Below, piece by piece: positions 25,225 through 34,523 of a stretch of 64,000 nt of DNA (its first letter is position 1; each line of letters begins with the position of its first letter). Source of the stretch: Duganella sp. CF458 (lineage in GTDB: Bacteria; Pseudomonadota; Gammaproteobacteria; Burkholderiales; Burkholderiaceae_D); the NCBI RefSeq assembly GCF_900113115.1, contig NZ_FOOF01000016.1, positions 1 to 64,000 of the forward strand, read 5' to 3'. The notes under the pieces are model-generated. The model made no database searches, was not told the DNA's origin, and saw nothing but the letters and a program-made list of their open reading frames with translations. Position numbers and translations under genes: made by a program.

Positions 25225-27795
25225 ATGGAAGTTATTCGCCTCCGCGCACTGCGCGGCCCTAATCTGTGGAGCCACCATACGGCTGTCGAGGCCATCGTGT
25301 CCTGCGCGCCGGAAGAACGCTCCGTCGACAAGATCCCTGGTTTCGAAGTGCGCCTGCGCACCCGCTTCCCACGCCTGGCGCAGTTGCAGCCGGACGGCCA
25401 CGCCGACACCATTCCGATGGCGCACGTGCTGGAACTGGCTGCCCTCGGCCTGCAAGCCGAAGCCGGCTGCCCGGTCACCTTCAGCCGCACCACCCAGACG
25501 GTGGAAGACGGCATCTACCAGACCGTGGTCGAATATACCGAGGAAGCCGTTGGCCGCCTGGCCATGGAATGGGCTGAAAAGCTGATCAAGGCCTCGGTTG
25601 ACGATACGCCGTTCGACCTGGCCGCTGCGCTGCACGAACTGCGCGAGCTGGACGAAGATGTGCGCCTGGGCCCATCGACCGGCTCCATCGTGTACGCCGC
25701 CGTGGCGCGCAAAATCCCGTTCCGCCGCATGACTGAAGGCTCGATGGTGAGCTTTGGCTGGGGCTCCAAGCAGCGCCGCATCCAGGCTGCCGAAATGGAC
25801 ACCACCAGCGCGATTGCCGAAACCATTGCGCAGGACAAGGAACTGACCAAGAAGCTGCTGGACGCCGCCGGCGTGCCGGTGCCTACCGGCCGCACCGCCG
25901 AGAATGCGGAAGACGCATGGAAGGCTGCGCTGGAAATCGGCCTGCCGGTCGTGGTCAAGCCGAAGGACGGCAACCAGGGCAAGGGCGTAACGGTCAACAT
26001 CACCACCCGCGAGCAGACCATCGCCGCCTACAACGCCGCCAGGGAGTTCCGCGACGACATCATGGTCGAACGCTTCCTGGCCGGCCACGACTTCCGCCTG
26101 CTGGTGATCGGCAACAAGCTGGTCGCTGCTGCACGCCGTGATCCTCCACACGTGGTGGGCGATGGCGTGCACTCCGTGCGCGAACTGGTCGACATCGTCA
26201 ATTCCGACCCGCGCCGCGGCACCGGCCACGGCACTGCACTGACCAAGATCCGTTTCGACGATATCGCCCTGGCGCGCCTGGCGCTGCAAGGCCTGGCGGC
26301 CGATTCCGTGCCGCCGATCGGCCAGCGCGTGGTGCTGCGCAATAACGCCAACCTGTCGACCGGTGGTTCCGCCACCGACGTAACGGACGACGTGCACCCT
26401 GAAGTAGCGGCGCGCGCGGTCGAAGCGGCGCAGATGATCGGCCTGGATATCTGCGGCGTGGACGTGGTGTGCGATTCCGTGCTGCGTCCTATCGAAGAAC
26501 AGAATGGCGGCGTGGTGGAAGTGAATGCCGCGCCCGGCCTGCGCATGCACCTGTCGCCGTCCTACGGCAAGGGCCGCCCGATCGGCGAAGCGATCGTCAG
26601 CTCGATGTTCCCCGAAGGCGACGATGGCCGCATCCCTGTGATCGCGGTGACCGGCACCAACGGCAAGACCACCACCGTGCGCCTGGCCGCGCACCTGATC
26701 GCGTCTTCCGGCCTGCGCGTGGGCATGACCAATACCGACGGCGTGTACGTCAACGGCCGCCAGATCGATTCCGGCGACTGCTCGGGCCCGCGCTCGGCGC
26801 GCAACGTGCTGCAGCACCCTGACGTCGATGCGGCGGTGTTCGAGACTGCCCGTGGCGGCATCCTGCGCGAAGGCCTGGCCTACGACCGCTGCAAAGTGGC
26901 GGTGGTGACCAATATCGGCGCCGGCGACCACCTGGGACTGAACTACATCACCACCGTGGAAGACCTGGCCGTGCTGAAGCGCGTGATCGTGATGAACGTC
27001 GACGAGCATGGCTATGCCGTGCTGAATGCGACCGATCCGATCGTGGCTGCCATGGCGGCCAAGTGCAAGGGCAAGGTGATCTTCTTTGGCGCCGACCGCT
27101 ACCATCCAGTGGTGGCGACGCACCTGGCGCAGGGCAAGCGCACCGTGTACATCGAGAACGGCCAGCTGGTGGCGGTGGAAGGCAAGAACGAGCAGCGCAT
27201 TCCGCTGGCGGACGTGCCGATCACGTTCAACGGCACCATCGGCTTCCAGGTGGAAAACACCATGGCAGCCGTGGCGGCGGCATGGGCGGCAGGCATCGAC
27301 TGGGATGCGATCCGTCGCGGCCTGCTGACCTTTACCACCGACAGCCACAATGCGCCGGGCCGTTTCAACATCTTCAAGTATCGCGGTGCCACCGTGATTG
27401 CGGACTATGGCCATAATCCGGATGCGATGCTGGCACTGGTACAGGCGGTCGATGCGATGCCTGCCAAGCGCCGTTCGGTGGTGATTTCGGGCGCCGGCGA
27501 CCGCCGTGACCAGGATATCCGCGAACAGACCGAGATCCTCGGCAAGGCGTTTGATGATGTGATCCTGTACCAGGATGCTTGCCAGCGCGGCCGATCCGAC
27601 GGTGAAGTGGTTGGCTTGCTGCGCCAGGGCCTGGAAGGCGCTACTCGCACCAGCCGTATCGACACCATTACCGGTGAGTTCATTGCGATTGATACGGCGA
27701 TGGACCGCTTGCAGGATGGGGATCTGTGCCTGATCCTGGTGGATCAGGTGGAGGAGTCGCTGCGGCATATTGCTGAGCGGATTGCGGCGGGCTGA
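25225..27795 (+). CDS. cphA: cyanophycin synthetase CphA
   Basis: The 856-residue protein matches the usual CphA length. Domains in order: N-terminal domain (VIRLRALRGPNLWSHHTAVEA), ATP-grasp (ELTKKLLDAAGVPVPTG, VVVKPKDGNQGKGVTVNI, VVEVNAAPGLRMHLSP) and a Mur-ligase domain with intact P-loop GTNGKTTT at residues 477-484, then TARGGILREGLAYDRC and DYGHNPDAMLAL. It builds the Asp backbone and adds Arg side chains using two ATP sites, giving a nitrogen-storage polymer in the cytosol. It forms an operon with the CphA2-like gene; no cyanophycinase is visible in the window. Confidence 0.93.
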   Translation: MEVIRLRALRGPNLWSHHTAVEAIVSCAPEERSVDKIPGFEVRLRTRFPRLAQLQPDGHADTIPMAHVLELAALGLQAEAGCPVTFSRTTQTVEDGIYQTVVEYTEEAVGRLAMEWAEKLIKASVDDTPFDLAAALHELRELDEDVRLGPSTGSIVYAAVARKIPFRRMTEGSMVSFGWGSKQRRIQAAEMDTTSAIAETIAQDKELTKKLLDAAGVPVPTGRTAENAEDAWKAALEIGLPVVVKPKDGNQGKGVTVNITTREQTIAAYNAAREFRDDIMVERFLAGHDFRLLVIGNKLVAAARRDPPHVVGDGVHSVRELVDIVNSDPRRGTGHGTALTKIRFDDIALARLALQGLAADSVPPIGQRVVLRNNANLSTGGSATDVTDDVHPEVAARAVEAAQMIGLDICGVDVVCDSVLRPIEEQNGGVVEVNAAPGLRMHLSPSYGKGRPIGEAIVSSMFPEGDDGRIPVIAVTGTNGKTTTVRLAAHLIASSGLRVGMTNTDGVYVNGRQIDSGDCSGPRSARNVLQHPDVDAAVFETARGGILREGLAYDRCKVAVVTNIGAGDHLGLNYITTVEDLAVLKRVIVMNVDEHGYAVLNATDPIVAAMAAKCKGKVIFFGADRYHPVVATHLAQGKRTVYIENGQLVAVEGKNEQRIPLADVPITFNGTIGFQVENTMAAVAAAWAAGIDWDAIRRGLLTFTTDSHNAPGRFNIFKYRGATVIADYGHNPDAMLALVQAVDAMPAKRRSVVISGAGDRRDQDIREQTEILGKAFDDVILYQDACQRGRSDGEVVGLLRQGLEGATRTSRIDTITGEFIAIDTAMDRLQDGDLCLILVDQVEESLRHIAERIAAG

Positions 27796-27807
27796 AACCG
27801 GTAAGGC

Positions 27808-27834
27808 GGGGTCCGACCCACAGGGTCAGACCCC
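27808..27834. repeat. GGGGTC/GACCCC hairpin repeat after cphA
   Basis: GGGGTCCGACCC and GGGTCAGACCCC form a 12-bp stem with one mismatch and a 3-nt loop, 12 nt after the cphA stop. There is no T run, so it is more like a dispersed REP-type element than a classical terminator, though it may block transcription or protect the mRNA end. No second copy was seen in this window. The rest of 27835-27942 shows no gene. Confidence 0.5.
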
Positions 27835-27942
27835 TTCGGAGCGCCCGATGTTGGTGTTGGTTCCAGGCGGTTGATCTTCTTCGAAAGTCACCGGCGCACG
27901 ACCCGGCCCGCGGCCGCAGCTCGGACCCTGGTTTACCGGTTC

Positions 27943-29034
27943 TCAGGCAACCAACACAGCCTTCGGTGCCACCAGCCGCGCCGTTTCGCCCTCCACGAAC
28001 TGCGCCGCAAACACCCGCTTCTCAGCCGCAACTTCCCCGTCAGCCTCGATCAGGCCGCAAATCAGGTCAGCAGTAGCCACGGCCATCTTGTGCAATGGCT
28101 GCTTCAGCGTGGTCAACTCATAGCTCAGCCAGTGCGAGCCTTCCACCGCATCGCAGCCCACGACCGACATCTGCGACGGCACGTCGATATGCAAATGCTG
28201 GCGCGCCGCATCGACGCAGCCCATGGCCATCGCGTCATTGCCGCAAATAACCGTATCCGGCACCGCGCCAATGCGCGCAATCAGCTCATGCAGGCCCGCC
28301 ACGCCGCTGGAATAGTCAAAGCTACCGTGGAATACCGGCGCATTCGGCAGGCCCAGTTCGGCGATCCGGTCCAGCGCCCCGCGCAAGCGTTCGCGCGCGA
28401 CGGAGTTCTGGGCGGGGCCGCCGATCAGGGCAAACTGGCGGTGCCCGGCAGCCGCCAGGCGCGTCACCAGCGCACGGCTGGCATCGTACTGGTCGCACAG
28501 CACGGTATTGACGTCCAGGTCGCGCAAATGGCGGTTAAACACCACCAGCGGCACTTTGCGCCGCTTGAATTCGTTGACATGTGCCTCGGTCAGCCGGGAG
28601 GCTGCCACCACGCCGTCCACCTGGAACTGCCAGATTTCGGTCAGGATGTTCTCGATCTCGCCTTCATGCTGCATGGTGAAGAGCAGGGCGCGCTTGCCCC
28701 GGCGATTCAGCTGCTGGCTCAATTCCGACAAAGCCGCCGGGTTGTACAGCATGCTGGTATGCGACACCACGATCGCCACGATATTGGTGCGGCGCGTAAT
28801 CAGGCTGCGCGCGGCGGCGTTCGGGATGTACTCCAGCCCCTCGGCCGCCTTCATCACCCGCGCATAAGTTGCCTTCGACACGCTGGCGCCCGGCTTGAAG
28901 CAGCGCGAAACCGCCGATTGCGATACGCCCGCCACCAGCGCCACATCGTAGGAGGTGACGCGGCGTCCCTCCAGGAGGATGATGGCCTTTTGTTCGGCAA
29001 GGCTGACGGCAGGTTGTGGCGTGGTTTGGCGCAT
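27943..29034 (-). CDS. LacI-family transcriptional regulator
   Basis: 363 residues from ATG 29034 (MRQTTPQPAVSLAEQ); longer upstream starts add residues that do not look coding. The N-terminal helix-turn-helix is VTSYDVALVAGVSQSAVSRCFKPGASVSKATYARV, seen as DVALVAGVSQSAVSRCF, followed by the hinge IPNAAARSLITRRTNIVA and a periplasmic-binding-protein-like sensor domain (VDGVVAASRLTEAHV, PLVVFNRHLRD, DTVICGNDAMAMGCVD, MSVVGCDAVEG). It probably answers to a sugar or related metabolite. No sugar-catabolic genes flank it; the nearest gene is a divergent Hsp70. Confidence 0.85.
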   Translation of the reverse strand: MRQTTPQPAVSLAEQKAIILLEGRRVTSYDVALVAGVSQSAVSRCFKPGASVSKATYARVMKAAEGLEYIPNAAARSLITRRTNIVAIVVSHTSMLYNPAALSELSQQLNRRGKRALLFTMQHEGEIENILTEIWQFQVDGVVAASRLTEAHVNEFKRRKVPLVVFNRHLRDLDVNTVLCDQYDASRALVTRLAAAGHRQFALIGGPAQNSVARERLRGALDRIAELGLPNAPVFHGSFDYSSGVAGLHELIARIGAVPDTVICGNDAMAMGCVDAARQHLHIDVPSQMSVVGCDAVEGSHWLSYELTTLKQPLHKMAVATADLICGLIEADGEVAAEKRVFAAQFVEGETARLVAPKAVLVA

Positions 29035-29202
29035 GAATGCGGGTTTGCGGCTTGTGGGCTTGCGAATTTGAAAATAAACTCCAATCTTACCACATGGCAA
29101 TAGTTTCCCGGCGTTTGCAGGCCCCCACAGGGTTGCGGTGTGGCGCACAAGCCGCGCCGCGCTCTGTTAAAATACCGCCCCTTTTGGTTTCGGATGATTA
29201 AG

Positions 29203-30453
29203 ATGGCACAGGCTTGCGGCATCGACTTTGGCACTTCCAACTCCACCGTAGGATGGGTGCGCCCCGGCCAGCCCATCATGCTGGAACTCGAAGATGGCAA
29301 AATGACCTTGCCGTCGGTGGTTTTCTTCAATGCGGAAGACGAGCAGACCAGCTATGGGCGCGCCGCCTTGGCCGAGTACCTGGCCGGGTGCGAAGGGCGC
29401 CTGATGCGTTCCCTGAAAAGCCTGCTGGGCACCAGCCTGATTGATGGCCAGACTGAGGTGGGTGGCCGCGCGCTGCCTTTCCGCTTGCTGCTGTCGCAGT
29501 TCATCGGGGAGGTGAAACGCCGCGCCGAGAGCGCAGCCGGCCGCCAATTCGACCACGTAGTGATGGGGCGCCCGGTCCACTTCATCGATGACGACAAGGC
29601 GGCCGACCAGCTGGCCGAGGACACCCTGGCGGACATCGCGCGCAGCGTCGGCTTCCGCGAGGTGGCCTTCCAATACGAGCCGATCGCGGCGGCATTCGAA
29701 TACGAATCGCAGATCGACCGTGAAGAATTGGTCCTGATTGCCGACATCGGCGGCGGTACTTCCGACTTCACCCTGGTGCGCCTGGGTCCGGACCGCGTGG
29801 CGCGCACCGAGCGCATGGACGATATCCTGGCGACCGGCGGTGTGCATATCGGCGGTACCGACTTCGATAAGTACCTCAGCCTGTCGAGCGTGATGCCGCT
29901 GCTGGGCTATGGCAGCCAGTTCCGCAGTGGCGCCGAGGTGCCGTCCAGCTACTACTTCAACCTGGCGACCTGGCACACCATCAACCAGGCCTACACCCGC
30001 AAGATGCAGGCGCAGCTGACCGAAATGATCCGCGACGCGCGCGAGCCGGCCAAGCTGGAACGCCTGCAGCACCTGATCGAGGAACGCGCGGGCCACTGGC
30101 TGGCACTGAAAGTCGAGGAGGCCAAGATCGGCCTGTCGACCGCCGACCACGTGCAGCTCAAGCTTGAGCGATTCACGCCGCCGGTGCTGTTGGAGGAAAC
30201 GCGCGCCGGCTTCGATGGCGCGGTGGATCACCTGGTGTCGAGCGTCGGCGCCACCGTCACCCAGCTCCTGGCGGATGCCGGTGTGTCGCCTGGACAGGTC
30301 GACACCATCTTCTTCACCGGCGGCTCCAGCGGCGTGCGCCTGCTGCGCGAGCGGATTGCAGCGCTGGTGCCGGATGCCCGTTGCGTCGAGGGGGACCTGT
30401 TCGGCAGCATCGGCGCCGGCCTGGCACGTGATGCATTGCGCAAGTTTGCATAA
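29203..30453 (+). CDS. yegD: YegD-like Hsp70-family protein
   Basis: 416 residues from ATG 29203; ATG 29194 (MIKMAQ) is an alternative. It has the Hsp70/actin ATPase signatures CGIDFGTSNSTVGWV, EPIAAAFEYES, IADIGGGTSDFTLVRL and IFFTGGSSGVRLL, but stops where the substrate-binding domain would begin. An insertion containing YYFNLATWHTINQAYTRK replaces part of lobe II, typical of the YegD group. The protein is cytosolic with unknown clients. It is the second non-DnaK Hsp70 of the window and has no J-protein or nucleotide-exchange gene next to it. Confidence 0.83.
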   Translation: MAQACGIDFGTSNSTVGWVRPGQPIMLELEDGKMTLPSVVFFNAEDEQTSYGRAALAEYLAGCEGRLMRSLKSLLGTSLIDGQTEVGGRALPFRLLLSQFIGEVKRRAESAAGRQFDHVVMGRPVHFIDDDKAADQLAEDTLADIARSVGFREVAFQYEPIAAAFEYESQIDREELVLIADIGGGTSDFTLVRLGPDRVARTERMDDILATGGVHIGGTDFDKYLSLSSVMPLLGYGSQFRSGAEVPSSYYFNLATWHTINQAYTRKMQAQLTEMIRDAREPAKLERLQHLIEERAGHWLALKVEEAKIGLSTADHVQLKLERFTPPVLLEETRAGFDGAVDHLVSSVGATVTQLLADAGVSPGQVDTIFFTGGSSGVRLLRERIAALVPDARCVEGDLFGSIGAGLARDALRKFA

Positions 30454-30465
30454 TCTGCTTACAAT
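30436..30465 (+). promoter_or_regulatory. sigma-70-like promoter for the small secreted protein and TonB receptor
   Basis: TTGCGC (30436-30441), 18-bp spacer, TACAAT (30460-30465). A start about seven bases on would fall only a few bases before the GTG at 30473, giving a nearly leaderless message. The -35 box lies in the end of the Hsp70 gene. Confidence 0.35.
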
Positions 30466-30472
30466 AGCCGTC

Positions 30473-30823
30473 GTGAAGAAAGCCAATCGCCATTTCCTGC
30501 ACGTTTTGCTCGCGGTGCTGCTGGTCCTGTCCCAGCAGCTCGGGATGGCGCACGCGGTTTCGCACTGGTCGGACTTCCGCCACAGCAGTGAACAGCAGCA
30601 GGCCTCCGATGTCGATGGCAGCGGCCTGAGCGCCGGCCTGGCGCTGGACCACAACTGCAGCCAATGCGCGGCCTTTGCTTCGCTGGCGACCGCGATCCAC
30701 ACCCCGAGCTTCACTTTCCCGTCTGTCGACTACAGCGCACCGCAAGCCGGCGTCGCTTTGCCGCAGCTTCACGGCGCACGCGCCGCACGCGCTTACGATT
30801 CGCGCGCTCCTCCTCTGGCTTGA
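30473..30823 (+). CDS. small secreted Cys-containing protein (DUF2946-like, tentative)
   Basis: 116 residues from GTG 30473. The N terminus KKANRHFLHVLLAVLLVLSQQLGMAHA is a signal peptide (landmarks KKANRHF, LLAVLLVLSQ, MAHA). The mature part is His/Gln/Ser-rich with a single NCSQC pair, then Pro- and aromatic-rich sequence, as in DUF2946-type proteins found near metal-transport genes. It precedes the ZnuD-like receptor by 80 nt on the same strand. A metal-related periplasmic role is inferred from context. There is no strong ribosome site. Confidence 0.55.
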   Translation: MKKANRHFLHVLLAVLLVLSQQLGMAHAVSHWSDFRHSSEQQQASDVDGSGLSAGLALDHNCSQCAAFASLATAIHTPSFTFPSVDYSAPQAGVALPQLHGARAARAYDSRAPPLA

Positions 30824-30903
30824 CACAAACAAGGTAGTGCATTTGCTGCCGCCGCGGTTCGTGCCGCGCGCTGGCTATTGTTTGTCGTATCCAGAGGTTA
30901 AAT

Positions 30904-32883
30904 ATGAATTTCAAGTACTCCTTGCTGGCGGGCGCTGTCCTGTCGGCCGTATCCGCCATTGCTTATGCCGATGATGGCGAAGTGACCAAGGTCGTTGTGA
31001 CCGCCAACCCTTTCCACAAAGGCGAAACCGAGCAGATCCTGCTGCCGGCCAAAGTGCTGTCCGGCGACGAATTGCGCGACAAGATGGCCAATTCGCTGGG
31101 CGAAACGCTGTCGTCCGAACTGGGCGTGTCATCTTCGGCCTTTGGTGCCGGCGCTTCGCGGCCAATCATCCGTGGCCTGGAAGGTGCGCGGGTGAAGATG
31201 CTGGAAAACGGCATGGCGGTATCCGATGTGTCCGGCCTGTCCAACGACCATGCGGTTTCCGCGGAAGGCGCGGTGGCGCACCAGATTGAGATCCTGCGCG
31301 GGCCGGCCTCGCTGATGTACGGTTCCGGCGCCATTGGCGGCCTGGTGAACGTGGTGAACGAACGCATTCCGCCGGCGCTGGAACAAAAGCTGACCGGCCA
31401 GGCGGAGGCGCGCTACAGCACGGTCGATGATGGCAAAGCGACTTCCGGCACCATCGACGGCGCCATCGGCAAGGTGGCGCTGCACCTGGATGCGAACACC
31501 CGCCAGACCGGCGACTACAAGATTCCGGGGAACCGTGTCGAAGGCGATCCCGACTCGGCTTCCGGCCGCCTGCCGCATTCCGGCACCAAGGAAAAGGGCG
31601 CCGGCTTTGGCGGTTCCTACATCGATAGCTGGGGCTATGTCGGCGCGTCCGTTTCGGGCCTGGACAACAAGTACGGCATTCCGAGCGCCGAAGGTTCCAC
31701 CATCGACCAGCACCAGACCCGTTACGACATCGACAGCTTGTTCAAGAACCCGCTGCCAGGTATCGAGTCGGCCAAGTTCAAGGCCGGCTACACCGATTAC
31801 CGTCACGCGGAACTGGGCGATGACGGCCAGCCGGAAGTCCTGTTCAAGAACCGCGCGGTCGAAACGCGCGCTGAAGCGGTGCACAAGGGGATCGGCGGCT
31901 GGCACGGCACGTTCGGCATGCAGACCGAGTTGACGCACTTCTCGGCCCTCAGTGCGGAAGGCGGACCCGACACCGTTCCGGTCACCCGGTCGAATTCGAC
32001 GGCCGGCTTCCTGGTCGAGGAAAAAGAATGGGGCCCGGTGCGCGTCAACGCCGGCATGCGCCTGGAGCGTGTGAAGCGCGAGCCGGTGAGCGGCCTGGAC
32101 CGTTCGTACTCGCTGCAAAGCGGTGCGCTGGGCGCCCTGTGGTCGTTCATGCCAGGCTATGCAACGGGCCTGACCCTGTCGCGCGCCCAGCGCGCTCCAT
32201 CGACCGAGGAGCTGTACTCCGGTGGCCCGCACGATGCGACCATCACGTTCGACCAAGGCGACCCGAACCTGCGCAAGGAAACGTCGCGCAATATCGAGTT
32301 CTCGCTGCAGAAGACCGCAGGCCTGATCCGTTGGAAGGCCAACCTGTTCCACAACAGCATTTCCGATTTCATCTACGGCCACGTTACCGGCCGCACGCTG
32401 GATGAGGAAGGCAACGACGGCGGCGAGTTCCGCGAGCGCCTGTTCAGCCAGGGCGATGCGACCGTGCGCGGCGCCGAAGCGGAGATCGAGTACAACCCGC
32501 TGGCCATGGGCTTGAACGGCCGCCTGTTTGCCGACACCTCGCACGGCGACCTGAAAGACAGCGGCAGCCTGCCGCTGCAGCCGGCATCGCGCGTCGGGGC
32601 CACCATCGGCTACCGTAGCGCCAACTGGCGTGCCGGCGCTACCTGGATCCATGCGCAGTCGCAGGACCGCCTGGCAGCGTTCGAGTCCACGCCAACCGGT
32701 TCCTACAACCAGTTGAATGCCAACCTGTCGTACACGCAGAAGCTGAAGGACATGGACCTGACCTGGTTCGTGCTGGCGAAGAACCTGCTGAATGATGAAA
32801 TCCGCGTATCGACCTCGCTGTTGAAGGATGTTTCGCCGCTGCCTGGCCGCAGTTTGGTATTTGGTGTGCGCGCCAAGTTCTGA
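30904..32883 (+). CDS. TonB-dependent receptor, ZnuD-like
   Basis: 659 residues. Signal peptide MNFKYSLLAGAVLSAVSAIAYA, then a plug domain (LSGDELRDKMANSLGETLSSELG, SRPIIRGLEGARVKMLENG, VSGLSNDHAVSAEGAVAHQIEILRGPASLMYGSGAIGGLVNVV, cited by fragments RPIIRGLEGARVKMLENG and EILRGPASLMYGSGAIGG) and a 22-strand barrel ending in a C-terminal Phe (VFGVRAKF). The plug motif PIIRGLEGARVKML...DVSGLS is the hallmark of ZnuD-type receptors, so zinc or a zinc complex is the probable ligand. No Zur-type box was evident upstream. It works in the outer membrane with TonB-ExbBD encoded elsewhere. Confidence 0.85.
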   Translation: MNFKYSLLAGAVLSAVSAIAYADDGEVTKVVVTANPFHKGETEQILLPAKVLSGDELRDKMANSLGETLSSELGVSSSAFGAGASRPIIRGLEGARVKMLENGMAVSDVSGLSNDHAVSAEGAVAHQIEILRGPASLMYGSGAIGGLVNVVNERIPPALEQKLTGQAEARYSTVDDGKATSGTIDGAIGKVALHLDANTRQTGDYKIPGNRVEGDPDSASGRLPHSGTKEKGAGFGGSYIDSWGYVGASVSGLDNKYGIPSAEGSTIDQHQTRYDIDSLFKNPLPGIESAKFKAGYTDYRHAELGDDGQPEVLFKNRAVETRAEAVHKGIGGWHGTFGMQTELTHFSALSAEGGPDTVPVTRSNSTAGFLVEEKEWGPVRVNAGMRLERVKREPVSGLDRSYSLQSGALGALWSFMPGYATGLTLSRAQRAPSTEELYSGGPHDATITFDQGDPNLRKETSRNIEFSLQKTAGLIRWKANLFHNSISDFIYGHVTGRTLDEEGNDGGEFRERLFSQGDATVRGAEAEIEYNPLAMGLNGRLFADTSHGDLKDSGSLPLQPASRVGATIGYRSANWRAGATWIHAQSQDRLAAFESTPTGSYNQLNANLSYTQKLKDMDLTWFVLAKNLLNDEIRVSTSLLKDVSPLPGRSLVFGVRAKF

Positions 32884-32958
32884 GTTTGCGCAAAATCAAG
32901 CGTGGCACGGAGTCGCTTCTTATACTTTAGATAACAATCTAGGGTATGGGAGGCGGCG

Positions 32959-33936
32959 ATGGGCAAACGTCTGGCAGACCGGGAGCGCATCTTCCAATGG
33001 TTTCTTGGCCCCGCCCAGCGGGGCAATCCCTACGCCCAGTTCAACCTGGCGCTTCTTTACAAGAATGGGCATGGCGTCGAGACCGACGTGCGGCTGGCAT
33101 TCAGCTGGATGCGCATGTCGGCGCTACAAGGCCTGGCCTTTGCCCAGAACCAGCTTGGTGCGATGTACTACAAAGGTGTCGGCACCGGCAACAGCGATGC
33201 CGAAGCGGTGTACTGGTTCCGGCGCGCCGCGCGCCAGGGCGACCCGGCCGCGCAGCAAAATCTCGGTCAGATGTATCGGCGCGGGCGCGGGGTTCCCGTC
33301 AACGAAGAAATGGCCGCGCGCTGGTTCAGCCGGGCGGCGGAACAAGGTGTCTCCAGCGCCCAGGCTTTGCTCGGCGAAGCTTATCTGAACGGACGTGGCG
33401 TGGCACCGGACTGCAAGCTGGCGCAAGCCTGGCTGCGCAAGGCCGCGGTGCGCGGCGAGATGCATGCCCAATGCCTGCTGGGAAGCATGTTCGCCCACGG
33501 GATGGGCGTGCAGCGCGACGCGGTACAGGCCCTGATGTGGTACAGCCTGGCCGCGGAAGGCGGCTCGGCCCAGGCGCAATTCAGCGTGGCGGTGCTGTAT
33601 GCCAGTGGCGACGGCGTGCAGCGTGACCTGGTGCAAGCGGTACACTGGTATCGCAGCGCCGCTGAAAAAGGCGATGCGGCGGCCCAGAACAATCTCGGCG
33701 TGCTGTATGCGACCGGGCAGGGTGTAGGCCAGGACCAAGCCGAAGCGCTGCGCTGGTACCGGCGGGCGGCTGCACAGGGTCATGCGCTGGCGCGTCACAA
33801 CCTGGCCGGCTTGCGTGGCGGCGCAGGCGCAGCCAACGCGGCGCTGCCCGACGAACGGGCGCATGGCGACATGGAATTCGATGAAACGTTGCGACTGCGC
33901 CCGCACGTGCCGGAGGCGCGCAACAGCCCACGCTGA
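32959..33936 (+). CDS. Sel1-like repeat protein
   Basis: 325 residues made almost wholly of seven Sel1-like repeats of about 36 residues (for example AQNQLGAMYYKGVGTGNSDAEAVYWFRRAARQG, seen as AQNQLGAMYYKGVG and AVYWFRRAA). There is no signal peptide. The start has GGGAGG seven bases upstream. Such solenoids bind protein partners; the partner is unknown. The last 35 residues (PDERAHGDMEFDETLRLRP) lie outside the repeats. It ends six bases before the convergent gene at 33943. Confidence 0.85.
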   Translation: MGKRLADRERIFQWFLGPAQRGNPYAQFNLALLYKNGHGVETDVRLAFSWMRMSALQGLAFAQNQLGAMYYKGVGTGNSDAEAVYWFRRAARQGDPAAQQNLGQMYRRGRGVPVNEEMAARWFSRAAEQGVSSAQALLGEAYLNGRGVAPDCKLAQAWLRKAAVRGEMHAQCLLGSMFAHGMGVQRDAVQALMWYSLAAEGGSAQAQFSVAVLYASGDGVQRDLVQAVHWYRSAAEKGDAAAQNNLGVLYATGQGVGQDQAEALRWYRRAAAQGHALARHNLAGLRGGAGAANAALPDERAHGDMEFDETLRLRPHVPEARNSPR

Positions 33937-33942
33937 AGCGGC

Positions 33943-34509
33943 TTATCGCTGTGCGGTCAATGGGCGATCGGAGATTGGCGCCAGCATCACAGTGGCGCTC
34001 AGGCGTTCCAGCCCGGCCTGGGCGTCCACGTTCTCGATGCGGACACTATAGCTGCCTCGCGCCAGCGGAATATTGCCGAGGCTGCGCGAGCGCTGGTTGG
34101 CCCATTTGCTGGCCACGCACAGGGTATTCACGGTGCGCGAATGCACCAGCATACTGTCTGGTTTGCGCCGTACCTCCACCTTGAACGCCATCGGGCGCCC
34201 ATAGCTTGCACGCTCTTGTTTCGCCACTTTGGCCAGGTCGGTGCTGTCGTCGCAGTCTTCCAGGCGGCGGTCGCCGATGATCGATACTTCCTGCTTGCTC
34301 AGGGAGTCACCGGCAGGATTGCTCATATCAAGCATCAGCGTGTAGCTCAAATCGACAGGTACTTCAACCTCAGCGGTGACGAAGGTGCCCGCTTCGCCAA
34401 GGTTCACCTGAACGTCTTTCATGAGCGGCGGGAATTCACACAGTGCGACAGTCGCCATCGCTAAGCCGACAATGGGTTTCTGGCACAGGCTGTAGATGAA
34501 TGGACTCAT
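33943..34509 (-). CDS. hypothetical exported protein, possibly DUF5625-like
   Basis: 188 residues from ATG 34509. A hydrophobic N terminus (YSLCQKPIVGLAMATVALC) looks like a signal peptide; the Cys24 context is not a proper lipobox. The rest is beta-rich (FVTAEVEVPVDLSYTLMLDMSN, RPMAFKVEVRRKP, ARGSYSVRIENVD), resembling a single immunoglobulin-like domain. The DUF5625 link is from memory of the pattern and is uncertain. It follows the EAL-CBS-GGDEF gene by 14 nt on the same strand, so both may be one unit. Confidence 0.6.
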   Translation of the reverse strand: MSPFIYSLCQKPIVGLAMATVALCEFPPLMKDVQVNLGEAGTFVTAEVEVPVDLSYTLMLDMSNPAGDSLSKQEVSIIGDRRLEDCDDSTDLAKVAKQERASYGRPMAFKVEVRRKPDSMLVHSRTVNTLCVASKWANQRSRSLGNIPLARGSYSVRIENVDAQAGLERLSATVMLAPISDRPLTAQR

Positions 34510-34523
34510 GAGTTCAATATAGA

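Noticed and set aside
25216..27768. 850-codon open frame opposite cphA
   Set aside because: Same reason; covers the canonical synthetase on the other strand and has no domain or ribosome site.
27796..27941. AACCGGTAA and TTACCGGTT inverted repeat around the region after cphA
   Set aside because: The arms are short and 128 nt apart, so chance is likely.
32903..32917. TGGCACGGAGTCGCT as a sigma-54 promoter before the Sel1 gene
   Set aside because: The GG-to-GC spacing is nine, not ten; a sigma-70-like TATACT lies nearby, so it is not convincing.
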